Below are positions 33,557 through 44,626 of a DNA stretch of 64,000 nt, piece after piece. The stretch is taken from contig MCGE01000007.1 of NCBI GenBank assembly GCA_002105175.1, positions 930,001 to 994,000 on the forward strand. Reading direction: 5' to 3'. Made by a program: the position numbers and the translations under genes. Every line of letters starts with the position of its first letter. The first letter of the stretch is position 1. Under the pieces are notes generated by a model. It was given only the letters and a program-made list of their open reading frames with translations. It was not told the origin of the DNA and did no database searches. This DNA comes from Absidia repens. Its lineage: Eukaryota; Mucoromycota; Mucoromycetes; Mucorales; Cunninghamellaceae.

Positions 33557-36500
33557 CTAGTCAATCAATTTTGCGAAAGCCATGGTATTTTTGGAGAAGT
33601 AATCAGCAATGACAGAGAATCCATCATCTTCAGTATCCAACTAATAACGCAATAGTAATAAAAAGGTGAGTCATCTACCTCAATAACGATGGACCATTCT
33701 ATGTTAACCATTACCTGATCGAAGAAGAGATCATGCCGGTCTGCGCTAGTTTCTTGCGCACGACGAATTTCAGAGATCATACGATGTTGCACTGCACATT
33801 GGGGGCATTCATTGTCGTTTTCACCAAGACATCTAAATCAAAAAAAGGGGGGGAAGAGATAATAAAAATAAGTTTCATTACTATGACTTTTGTTCAGACA
33901 TACGCACACCCCTTTTTCTTCTTCTTCTATTGCCAGAGCTTTACCTTTGATGATAAGAATGGCGACAAAGGAAGTGAATGGCAGGTAAATCAAGCATACC
34001 TTGACATCCCGTACACTTTTGAACTTGGAATATGCGAGCACTACATAAAAAGGTAGAGTAAGCTTTAATTTGATGACCACTCTCATTTCTTTTTTCTTTT
34101 TACCTAGTTTTCAAATCTTCAATTTCTTTGCGTCGTTTATCAGTTTCTTCACGATAGCTTTGGATCAACTCTTGATTCTACCGTTTGGAAAGAGAGAGAG
34201 AAAATGAACCATAATGAGTGATCAAAATCAAAAAATGTATGTGTGCTTCCCTATTTTTGTCTAGTCACTTCGCTTCTTCCTTACCTGCTGTAATTCGCTT
34301 CGTTCATTTTGAATCTTCCGACCAATATAGTTTTTCAATAAACCAATGGTGGCAACATTACTCCGAGATAAAGCTTGGATGACTTGAATAGGAGGGAGAA
34401 GATCTTGTTCATCAATATGCTGAAGGACTGATAAAAGTTCTGGGGTTGATTTTTGAAGAATTTCCGGTGTTGAAGAGAAGTAAGTGAGAACCAATGGGTA
34501 TAGTGAGGGATCTTTGGGTCTATTAAAAAAAGTCATGTTAATGCCCTATTCTCACCTCTTTTCCCCCTTTATGTTCTGTGTGGTTCGTTTTTTTTTGTTT
34601 TTACCCATATTTTCTGACACCTTCAATCACCCGTTCAGTTTCTTGTTTTTCCATCCAAAATCGAAGTATATCTGTGTACATTTCCGTTTTTTCATACAAG
34701 TAGACAATCCCTTCGTCGAATTTTTTGAGTTGACACAACACCAGGGCTTGATTGGTATCGTATTGCACTGTTTCATCCTTGAGGAGAGCCAATGCCTTGA
34801 GCTTGAATTCCTTGGATCGTTTGAGCTTTTCACGCTGTGCCAATGCATTTTGATTAAGCCGAGGGGATGACACAGGACTTGTTGATGTGGTAGGGTGTGG
34901 CTGTTCATCCATCAAATAGAGTTCCAAGAGTGTATTCCAGGTAGCTTTTCGTTCCTCCTGAGCTTGCAAAGATAAAGTAGGTCCACTGCTAATCACCTTG
35001 TCAGTATCATCGCTGGATCGACCACCATGACCATTGCGTGCTGAAGAAGAGAATGATGATTGTTCATGCTGCTGTTGGGAATTGGATCCCCCACCCCATC
35101 GAGTTTCTAGAATACGTTCCAAAAAAAAGGCAAGGTAGTCAGGACGGTCAACGAAGGATGGCATAAATGTTCGTGGAGAAGGTGGGTTATAACTAAGGCT
35201 AGTCGCTTTGAGTCCGGAACTAAGATACTGAGGTTGAGGTGACCCTAATGATGTGGATCCATCTGCAAATGGGAGGTGTGATAGCGCGTTGCTGTTTTTG
35301 ATGGAAGGTGTTGGTGATTCCGTAGTGGTGATTCCGCTAGGGGTTCCAGGGCGAGCATTGTGTGCACCTGAAGTAGTGGTAGTGGTTCCAGAAGACATGG
35401 GTAAAGAACCAGAGCATAGTTCGACAAGTAGCTGAGTTGTTTGTTCAGGTTGATGTCCAAGTAACGTCTTGCTGTATTTTTGAAGATTTCTATCAGCCTA
35501 ACATTGAAATACGAAATTATAAATAAATTTCATTACCCATCAAGCTGATCCTCTTTTTTTCATTTAAATTTACCTCATATGGTGCTAGTTGTCTGATGTA
35601 CTCTATTGCCGTGTCATAATCCCTCATATCTTCAATAACTATATCAAGATATCTAAATAATATCCATCGTTCCCCACCCCAAAAGGAGTAAAATTCGTGT
35701 CAGTAAATGGCACTTCGACTAATAAATGTAGTCATACTAGAATATTTTTAACTTACAAATCATGTTCATGGAATTTCTTGGCAAGGTAAACGGCGTGTTC
35801 ATAATATCCAGCTTGTCGGCAAACATTGATAGCAGTTTCCAAATCGAAGTTCAAATCTGCGTCAGTCTATCATAAAAGAAAGAAAGAAAAAAGAAAATCA
35901 ATGACCGAGTCGTTTTCTATCATCCGTATTTGAAGTTTCGTTAACCTTTACCTTGATAAATTGATCCAACCGAGAAACATCCTTGAGCTTGGTATAGCAA
36001 TTTAATAAAAGAGTGGTATGATCAGCGTTTGCAAGACCCTTGGAATGAAGTTCTTGAAGGTAGTTTGTCAAGTTGTAAATTCGTTGAGCATCCAAAAACT
36101 ATTAAATAAATAAAAATTAAATAAATGAATAGGTCGCCTATATCTGTAGGTTATGACATTACCTTGCGAATCACATAAGATGGTTCAAGCTGTCCAATTG
36201 TGCGAATATATTGATCAATAGCTCCGTCGTAGTTTGCCCGTCTATCATAAAAAAACAAAGCAAATAAAAATCGATTGAACAGAAAATCGAGGAAATGATA
36301 TTTATAGAAATAAATACTTACGCATACAAATGATCACCATATTTTTTGAAAATATCAGCGATACTTGCATCATCATATTTTTGCATATGGGCCAGATTGA
36401 TAGCCAGAACATAAAGATTCAATTTAAAAAGAATTTCCAGCTTGGTTGGAGTATCCTTTTCATCCAAACGATAAAGCTAACAAAAAATCAATCAGTCAGT

Positions 36501-38108
36501 CAGTCAATCTTCTCCATGAAAATCCCTTCTCCCTCCCCTATGCTACCTTTCCATCCATTCCAACGACCCATATAGCATTCCATTCACAAAAAACGCCACG
36601 AATGCCACCGGTAAACGTTCCCACGTATGCGACGAATTTGTTGGCAGTATCAAATATCGTAACCTTTGTCAAATCACTTGTTCCACTGTTTCGATTCGTA
36701 TTGACGCCGATGGAGGTACGTGATGGTGTGGAGAGTTGCGCAGATGTTGTTACAGGTGGAGAAATAATCATGAGATAGTGTGATTTAAACCAGGTCAATG
36801 ATGATTTGGGTGTGTCATAAGCATAACAAGGTCCTCTTCCTGTGGGATCGTACAAGTAAACAGCCTAATGGAAAACAAAACCCAATTTTTTTTATTTTTT
36901 ATATAAAGCAAATCCAATCGTATGTATATTATATTTGATTTTACCTCGTCTCTTCCAACCACCATATCTTGCGTATCGGTCATAACAGCACAGTCAAGAG
37001 CGCATCCTTGTTCGTCGAGTGTAACCTAAAAACGAAAACAAAAAACAAGAGTTATTTTTTTTTTTTAACTTTTCTGTTTTTTGTAAAAATTCATTGTGAT
37101 GGTGGATGTCTTACTGCTGTGGGTTTGCTTGCGGTAGTATTGTAGAACATAACACTCGTGGTGGTGACCATGAACAGAATAGTTGATTTCGTTTGTTCTC
37201 TGAATCCGAGTCCTAACAAGAAAAAGGAATAGGGTGTGTGTAAGATGAATAAGTGAAACTGAATAAACTTGTGTGTATGATTGTTACCTGTAATTGGTTC
37301 CTGACCCTCATATATGACTTTGGGCTTGGTCGCCTTATCTTTGAGCAAATCCAATCGATAGAGTAAAACGGTGCCATTAGCCAAACCAACGGCCATTTGG
37401 GACATACTTTCCACAGTAGCAAATGTTGTAATAGGGAATGGTTTTTCGTTGTGCTGAATCTTGATGGTGCGTAGACAAGACGGTTGTATCGAACCTTCAT
37501 TTGAGGAGGAGGAGGAGGGGCTGGTTGATGATGATTTTTTGACGTTTTCCAAATCCCATACCTTGATAACTGGAGTGTGTTGAGCATCGTTTTCCTCCTA
37601 TAGTATACAGAAGCAGTTTTATTTAATACAGCGTCCCATGTTTCGTTCTCCTTAACCATTATATGTATATGTGTATGTCTTACCCCGATAGTGATAAGAA
37701 TGTTTTTCTGTTTCAATAGTTTCAAGTGAGTAATACGACCACCGGCATAAGCAAGAAAGGACTGTGCCTTGAAAGCTTTATCAACTACATAAACATAACC
37801 TGAAGAATGTAAGAAAAGGAGAAAAATACAGTTAAAGATAACGAAGGAGGCAAAGCAAGCAGTTCATATTATGTGCAAATAGTAAAAATAAAAAAGGATA
37901 TCAGATAAAACAACTTGTCCTCGCCCCGAAGTGATGACACCTATGTCGGATTTCTAGAAGAGATGAAACAGAAAAGGTCAGTAGAAGAAGACGCGCACTT
38001 TATTCACAAGTTTACTTTGAATATAGCAGGTGAGCTTGTAGCATCGTTTGGGTCTGTTACTAGTTGCTTATCAAAAAAGTTAAATTGTCTCCATTGAGCA
38101 AGAGACAT
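33557..38108 (-). CDS. VPS11: Vps11, HOPS/CORVET core subunit with RING finger
   Basis: A gene of many exons encoding about 1,060 residues. It begins MSLAQWRQFNFFDKQLV (exon 38016..38108). The N-terminal beta-propeller includes ITSGRGQVVLSDSSGYVYVV and THLKLLKQKNILITIGEEND. The alpha-solenoid contains GDHLYARANYDGAIDQYIRT and VCRQAGYYEHAVYLAKKFHE. The C-terminal RING reads CTGCQGMLDLPAIHFLCRHS, then YHQRCLG and ECPQCA. Vps11 is the shared core of the HOPS and CORVET tethers for endosome-vacuole fusion. A Ser/Thr/Gly-rich insert of about 120 residues interrupts the solenoid. The intron 37809..37901 is U12-type with AT-AC ends. The gene shares an upstream region with COX5. Confidence 0.93.
37809..37901 (-). 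other. U12-type AT-AC intron in VPS11
   Basis: The 93-nt intron starts ATATCCTTTT, the U12 donor consensus, and no GT donor is available at this junction. The end read as ...TTTTCTTAC gives LSDSSGYVYVV, which keeps the spacing of the family's SGRGxxxxxDxxG stretch. TCTTTAAC lies about 22 nt upstream as a one-mismatch branch site. Splicing to the next AG (exon start 37799) is also in frame but drops three residues. Confidence 0.75.
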
Positions 38109-38461
38109 TGCCAAAAAATAAAGGTAAAGAAAAGGATGAGAAAAAAAAATGAGAGAGAAGTGAAGGAGGAAAAAAGATGAAACAAGCTGGCTGTCGCCAA
38201 AATCGGTGTCGGAGACTCAAATAGAGCATTGATCAAACGTAGACAAGCCACCACACTTTGTCTTCGATAAGGGGAGCGCAGGGAATTTTTTGCGACCGCC
38301 TACGTCAGTTGGGCGCCATGTGTGTGCGGTTTTACAAGGATTCTTTTTTTTTATTTTTATATCGCGACATCTCCTCGACGCACCCTTCCTTTTTTTTTTG
38401 ACTCTTTGTCTCTGTTTTTTCATCAAGCAACCCCCCTCTCTTTTTTTCCTCCTTCTTTACA
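38109..38461. promoter_or_regulatory. bidirectional promoter VPS11 / COX5
   Basis: The 353 bases between the divergent start codons must hold both promoters. A long pyrimidine tract runs up to the COX5 ATG. No specific site is claimed. Confidence 0.5.
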
Positions 38462-39128
38462 ATGTTCCGCGCTGCTCTTCGTACTCAACAACAAGCCACA
38501 CGTGCTGTCGGTCGCCGCAACGCTTCTACTGTTGCCGTCCAAAACTTGGAAGGTCGCTGGAAGACTTTGTCTACTGCCGAACAAAACACTATCGCCAAAC
38601 AACTTGAAGAAGTTCAAAAGGCTGACTGGAAGGCTATCTCTGCCGATGAAAAGAAGGCTGCTTGTAAGTTTGTTTTTCTTTATATGAGGAAGTGAAATTC
38701 ATCACGAGCTATCCATTCATACTTTCTTTCTTTCTTTCTTTCTTTAGATTATATCGCTTTTGGTGCTCATGGTCCTCGGGAACCCTTGACTGGTCCTAAC
38801 CACACTTCCAAGGTGGTTGGCGGTACCATTGCTGTCCTTGCTGTGTCTGGTGCTCTCTTTGCTTTCATCCGTTCTCAAGGTAAGTGTTCAATTTTATTAG
38901 GAAACAACAATGGAAGGAGGGGCATGAGATTATATTGATTCCGCTGATAATCTTCATATTCATTCTAATGAAAAACTTACTATCGTTATAGGCAAGGAAA
39001 CTCCTATGACTGTCAACAAGGAATGGGAAGCTGCTACCAACGAATACCTCAAGAGCCAAAACTCCAACCCTATCTCTGGTATCTCCTCCGAAGGTTACAA
39101 GGGTACTGGTTATGTTGTGTCCAAATAG
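38462..39128 (+). CDS. COX5: cytochrome c oxidase subunit 5 (COX IV family), mitochondrial
   Basis: Three exons (38462..38663, 38748..38879, 38992..39128) give 156 residues. The N-terminus MFRAALRTQQQATRAVGRRN is an Arg-rich, Asp/Glu-free mitochondrial presequence. Family features follow: LEGRWKTLSTAEQNTIAKQL, KADWKAISADEKKAAYYIAF, the transmembrane helix VVGGTIAVLAVSGALFAFI, then the intermembrane-space tail with MTVNKEWEAATNEYLKSQ. It is a structural and regulatory subunit of complex IV in the inner membrane. Codon usage is strikingly uniform and C-ending compared with its neighbours, as expected for a highly expressed gene. Confidence 0.93.
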
Positions 39129-39735
39129 ATTATCTATTGTTTAGTATCTAGTTTTATCTATTAGTCACCTCATAAAGGTTTATCTGTTTGTTTGAATCCC
39201 ATCACTATCTTTTTTTTTTTTTTGACGTACTAACTCATATAATAAAGAAAATCCTCTAGATATTTTTGTGTGTATGCAAATCAAATTATGTTGTTTTACT
39301 GTCCTGTCGTTTCTTCATCAATGCCTCGCCCTTCCTTCCCCCACCTAATGATTGATATATCCCCTACCCCAATAACCTATGCATGATCATCTCTTCCCTT
39401 CATCAACTCCCCCCCCCCCCCAATCTTAAGATATAGTCATGACCTAGTTTAGTACCCCAACACTATCGTTTTTGCAATAAAAAGTGACCCTTGCTCTTTG
39501 ACCAATCAAAATACTACAATGGTTGACGAACTATGTACACATGCTGTAACCCAATGTTTTCTTTTGACATATATAAAGGAAGACATGGTTTTATTTTATA
39601 TTTCTTTTATTATGTTTTTATGAAGGATGAGAGGTTTTTTTTAAAAAAAAAAAAAAAAAAGCAAAGAATACTAAACTAAATGAGGTAAGAAAAATGTAGA
39701 ATAAACTAAACAACTAGAAGGGAGCACTACCATTT
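39129..39735. other. convergent 3' region COX5 / deubiquitinase
   Basis: Contains AATAAAG near 39241 and CAATAAAAAGTG near 39475 as poly(A) candidates for the plus strand, a C run near 39410 and an A run near 39643-39660. No gene is seen. Confidence 0.5.
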
Positions 39736-42276
39736 TCAAGACTTCATGTAAAATAGGATATAGGCCGTTTGATCAGCTTGTTGTTGTTCAGATGTTTGGG
39801 TATTCTGTTCGGTCACCAAGACATCTTCTTCTTTGACCGAGACAATAGTCGTATCATCAATATGAAGCCATTCTCCGTTGTGCCGTTTAATATCACAGGT
39901 GTAATGACCACCACCAGCAGAGCTACCATGATGATATACAACACCAAATAGTTGATACGTGACAGATGAAGAAGATCTTGCCATCCAATCTAAAAAAAAA
40001 AAATAAAAAACCAGGAAGTCGAGAAAAGAAGAAAAAAAGTGAGCAATCTATACATCGCAGTTATTGTTCTTTTACGTGGTGGTGGTGGTCATACCTTCTT
40101 GTATTGTCATAGTGGATGAGTAGCGCACTTGCTTCCGAAGCTTTTGAACACCGCCGACATTATCAAAAACAAACCGCTTGACATGTAGGATCAACACAGA
40201 GGGAAGGTTTTCCAGATACACTTGTTTCGTTGCATCCACACGAACACCTTTGGGAGACATATAATCGTGCATGATTTCAGGTAAAGTCATATTTCGAATA
40301 GCATCTTCAATGGAGCGTACGCTATCAGGTTGAATATCCAATGGTAGTGATTGATATGGTTCTATAGTTACGGAGTCTTTGGCACCAGGGCACCGCAAAA
40401 CAGATCGACCCGTGCCACCAAATACTTTCTTGATAGGTGATTCGTCAAAACCAGTCTATATGGTCCAAAAAAAGAAATGAGCCTTTTTCTTTCTGTCTTT
40501 CTTCCAACTCCACACACACACACACACACACACACAGCTCGTCCAATAACTCATCCTTCTTACCGTTCGCAAACTTGCTGTTTTGTTCTTGTGTCCGACT
40601 TCAAGCCAATCGCTTTGACCATTTCCGTTTAGACGTTGTTTCTTTTCTTCTTCACCCTGTTGTTTTTCCAATTGCGCTTTCAAAACGCTGACCATTTCTT
40701 CATGCAGTCCATCTAACAAGAAACATAAAAATTCTTCGGCATCTTCTTGTCGTCCCTATATCCAAAAAACAAATTGTGAGATCATTTGAAACGGTCAAAC
40801 AAAAAAAAAAAAAAATTACCCTCAATGAGTCGAATCGTTTTTGCCCACGAAGGGCATCATAGACATATTCAGGTACAAATGGTTCTCCGTATTCTCCATC
40901 TGGATTTTCAGGTCGATATTCGTTGATAAACTCAATCCTACACACAACGAAAAAAAGCAAAGGTTAATTAAGATATCGACAAAAAGAAAAATGGGCGAGA
41001 AGACACTTACAAAGAGTCAAGTAACGGTGTTTTGCTTTTGAAGTTATGAACAACATGTTGGCCGATAGTTTTGATCAAATTGTAAAATGGAGGGGCATGG
41101 GAAAGAGGTTGGAGAATCTAATCGTGGGCATCAAATAAAAAAGAAAGGTGAATGAAATGTTTGATGTTAGCATCCTTCGAATTTCATTTCATTCCTAGTC
41201 ACCCTTTTGTTTTTTTGTTTTTTAGTACTTACAACATTCATGAAACAAGTATTGACGTTGTTGATAAGTCCACGGGGTTGAAGAAGAGGCATTTTGTAAG
41301 TAGGTTCGTATTGGTGTATGATATCTATCAAAAAAAGAGAAAAAAAAAGAAACAGTGAGTACAAGAGTCAAAATTTCAGGAAAAAAAAAACGAACTAACA
41401 AACTAAAAACTTACCAGCAATACCAGTGAATTTCTTAGGAGGCAATGTATCCAATGTTGCATTGTCTGAAACCGTTGCGCGAGTTTGTTGGGAAGGGCTG
41501 GTTGCTGGTAATTTCGTCTTTTCAATTGTTGGTTTGAGTAGAGAAGCCCAGCTTGATGGTGGTTTTACAGGTGTAGGAGAAGGTGCAGAAGGCGCAGTGG
41601 TAGTAGCAGCAGTAGTAGTAGTAGTAGCCGATGAAGAAGCAGCTGCGAGTTTACTGTTGAGTTTTGGGGTAGGTGAAGCTGTCGCTATCGTTGCTTTTGC
41701 TGATAATGATGACGTCGATGATGTTGATGATAATTCAGAGGATGGTGTGGGTTTAGCAATAGTAGTTTTTCCGCTGGATGGCGCAGTTGTGGTGGTAGTT
41801 TTTGTCGTTGAAGGAGTAGTGGCAGTTGGGGATGTCGTCGTTTCCTGTGTTGGCATTCCTGAAGATATAGACGGCAATAATGATTGTGAAATGGAAGGTG
41901 ATATTGAGCTTGATGATGGCGATATATCTATTTTTGTTGATGATGATTTTGAAGCTGTAGGTGGTTTTGATTTTCTTCTTCGTCTTCGCTTGATACCAGT
42001 TGCAAAAGGAGTCTATGTAATATCAAAGGTGTGTAAGTACACCTGGTATAATAGTACGCTGTTCTGTTGTAATATTTATTACTTACTTTGCTTGGAGGGG
42101 TGAGTGATATACCAGCTTCAGTCAACACACTGTTGATTTCATCTCGAGTGACATTACCAAAACAAATAACGGGAGAATAAGGTTGCAATGAGAGAGTCTA
42201 GTAATAAAAAAGAAAACCGTTGAGTTTGATGTCATAGCAACCGCGCCATATTCTCTGTTACCTTTTCTGATGGCAT
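39736..42276 (-). CDS. ubiquitin-specific protease, USP10/Ubp3-like
   Basis: Multi-exon; the first exon is 15 nt (MPSEK, 42262..42276). A Ser/Thr/Ala-rich N-terminal half with ICFGNVTRDEINSVLTEAGI leads to the catalytic core. The Cys box reads PRGLINNVNTCFMNVILQPL; then comes QEDAEEFLCFLLDGLHEEMV, the substrate-binding LPSVLILHVKRFVFDN, the His box YHHGSSAGGGHYTCDIKR and the catalytic Asp in EWLHIDDTTIVSV. All three catalytic residues are present. The PRGLIN start and low-complexity N-terminus point to the USP10/Ubp3 group, which acts in stress granules, ribophagy and vesicle traffic. The usual GNxC is VNTC here. No Bre5 partner is visible. Confidence 0.85.
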
Positions 42277-43168
42277 GGTTTGTTATAAATAGTAAAATAG
42301 GATATGTATAATATAAAGACGAAGGGATAGCAAGACAAAAATAAAATTATAATAATAATAAAAGAAAAAGTGTATACAGTCTAAAGTAAGAAGGGGTCGG
42401 CAAAGTGCAGTGGTAATATACAGATTGGTTCACAAAGCAGAAGGATGGGGTTTTGAATCAAATAATAATGGTTGTATTTTAAGACAAGCGGGTTGACCTA
42501 ATCATAATAAGGTTGTTGTGTATGAAGTGTGAGTAAAGAAATACGGAAAACGTATTACGCGGTTAAAAGAGAAAGAAGTGAAAATAAAAAGGGGAGATGC
42601 GAATAAAAATAAGAAATTACTTCGGTATATAAATAAACAGGCAAAGTAAAGGGGCTTCAGCAATACAATACAATAACCAAAAAATAAAAAATAAAAAGTG
42701 TATGGTTGTAGTAGAATAAATAATACAAAGAACAATGACAGAGGAAAAAAAAAACAAATTCCAGATGAAAGGTCGCCCAGCCACCAAACAATATTTTAAA
42801 CCCAGCACAAGATCATCAGCACAGACTACACTGTAAGAGCTTCTCGTACTACTGTATTTCAATAAAGCATCTATATAATCACAATGCCGAGTTTTTTCCT
42901 TGTGAAACATGAAATATAAACAGTTCTATATTTTTTTCTTCCCCATAGATAACTAAGAAGGCACATCTTTCATTTTATTTGGCCCGAAGTAGTGCCTCAA
43001 CAGATAAGGTATTGAACGTAGCAGCATAAGTAAATTTAATGCCAAAAGCAACAATTTTTTTTTAACAAAAGTCATCAACAGATGCTTACTTTTTTAATTT
43101 ATTGAACATGCTACAACAAATAAATAATCGAACTACATAGACATTGCTAGACATAGAAAGAAAAGAAT
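42277..43168. other. intergenic region between the deubiquitinase and B12D-like genes
   Basis: AT-rich sequence holding the deubiquitinase promoter and the 3' end of the next minus-strand gene. Nothing else is recognised. Confidence 0.4.
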
Positions 43169-43391
43169 TCACTGGGGGTCGACATGGGAGCGTAGTTCAG
43201 GATCAACATGCAATTTTCTAAAAGACGTAAAAAGAGCCACTATTTGGAGAGCATTAGAAATCATGAAAAAAAAGAAAAGGTAACATACTTCCTACACCGA
43301 AACTGGTGAACATAATCAACGGCTTCACTTCAATTGGTAATTTACGCTTATGTAATCCAGCAGCTGTTGATTTCATAGATTGAAGAATCAT
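43169..43391 (-). CDS. 57-residue B12D/NDUFA4-like mitochondrial membrane protein
   Basis: Two exons (43289..43391 and 43169..43239) joined at GTATGT...CAAATAG, with a CTAAT branch site in the intron, give 57 residues. The sequence has a basic start, KLPIEVKPLIMFTSFGVGMA, and ends LHVDPELRSHVDPQ. The pattern PxExxPL, a glycine-bearing membrane helix and then a basic residue run with DPELR is that of the B12D/NDUFA4 (MLRQ) family of small respiratory-chain-associated proteins. It is shorter than typical members because the C-terminal tail is nearly absent. The head-to-head neighbour is another mitochondrial gene. Family call is moderate. Confidence 0.65.
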
Positions 43392-43826
43392 TGCGTTTAA
43401 ATAAATATATTGAATGAAGTAAAGTTTTGTTTTTGTATAAAGAGGAAAAAAAAAGAAGGTTTTTATACCGTAATTGTGAAAAAAAAATTTCGGATTACCG
43501 CCATATCTCGAATACTTGTTCTCAGGATATTGCAAAATTTGACCAATTAAAACTGAATGTATTCTTGTATGTATGTCTTCAAAAGCATGGGTTAGCATGA
43601 AAGGAAACTCTTCCTGTCCCTCCCGCCCATGTAATCAAACATTTGTCAATATTTGTGGAAATGATGATATGAGGCCAAATTTAAAGTATAAGAAAAATTG
43701 TTCGGAGTCTAAAAATAAGGAAAAGCCACACGCTCTCTCCTCCGCTTTTTCACCCACCCCTTTTAATTTTTAGAATTTGTTGTTTTCCGCTCTTTTTTTT
43801 TTTTTTTATCAAAATACAACATAATC
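43392..43826. promoter_or_regulatory. bidirectional promoter of two mitochondrial-protein genes
   Basis: The 435 bases lie between divergent start codons of the B12D-like gene and uL11m. A pyrimidine tract directly precedes the uL11m ATG. Shared control of the pair is inference. Confidence 0.5.
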
Positions 43827-44270
43827 ATGTCCAAAAAGCAACAAGCAGCCGAAGTACTCGTGCGCTTATTAGTATCAGCAGGAAAAGCATCACCCCAACC
43901 TCCTGTTGGTCCTGCTTTAGGTGCACGAGGTGTGAAATCCATGGACTTTTGTAAACAATTCAACGACAAAACAAAGCACATTATCACCGATACACCAGTA
44001 CCAACTGTCATCACCATTAAGCCTGATCGTACCTTCACCTTTATCACCAAATCGCCACCTACCACGTTCTTATTGAAACGATCAGCAGGTATTCAAAAGG
44101 GAGCTCAAAAACCTGGAACGGAAATTGTCGGCAATGTCAGTTTAAAGCACGTCTACGAAATCGCGAAGTTGAAGCAACAAGATACCAACCTCAAACATCT
44201 GTCTCTGGAAAGCATCTGTGGTAGTATCATTGGTGTGGCTAAAAGTATCGGTATTCAAGTAGTCCATTAG
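43827..44270 (+). CDS. MRPL11: mitochondrial large-subunit ribosomal protein uL11m
   Basis: An intronless ORF of 147 residues. It has the L11 N-terminal signature KASPQPPVGPALGARGVKSM and FCKQFNDKT, the linker ITIKPDRTFTFITKSPPTTF, and the C-terminal rRNA-binding domain ending SICGSIIGVAKSIGIQVV. Length and composition fit the bacterial-type, mitochondrial L11 rather than cytosolic uL11. It sits at the GTPase-associated centre of the mitoribosome. No cleavable presequence is obvious, in keeping with some fungal orthologues. AATAAAATAG near 44439 could be the poly(A) signal. Confidence 0.93.
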   Translation: MSKKQQAAEVLVRLLVSAGKASPQPPVGPALGARGVKSMDFCKQFNDKTKHIITDTPVPTVITIKPDRTFTFITKSPPTTFLLKRSAGIQKGAQKPGTEIVGNVSLKHVYEIAKLKQQDTNLKHLSLESICGSIIGVAKSIGIQVVH

Positions 44271-44626
44271 TGTAGCATTTAGTTTTTGTTTTGTTTTTTT
44301 TGGTAGCAGTACTTTTATAGACTTCTTGTTTTTGTATTTTATCCTCCTCCTCCCACACCCCCACCCCTCCTCCGCATCCCTTTTGTTTTTATCCTCATGA
44401 TTTGATTTGACATTTTTACTTTTTTGCTATTCTCTGAAATAAAATAGCTGTACAAATGAAATAGTACTTTATACTCCCAGTCACTGATGGTCATTTTTAC
44501 ATCGCCGTGTTTCCTTTTTTTATAGGGGGGCTGGACCCGTCATGAGTGGAAATATAAAATGCCCGCTCCTTTTTTTTTTTTCTCCCCCTTTCTCTTTCCC
44601 CAACTCTCCCCTTACCCTCCCGCCAT
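44271..44626. other. uL11m 3' region and PP2C promoter
   Basis: Contains the presumed uL11m poly(A) signal and, from about 44560, a pyrimidine tract leading to the PP2C start. No other gene is seen. Confidence 0.45.
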
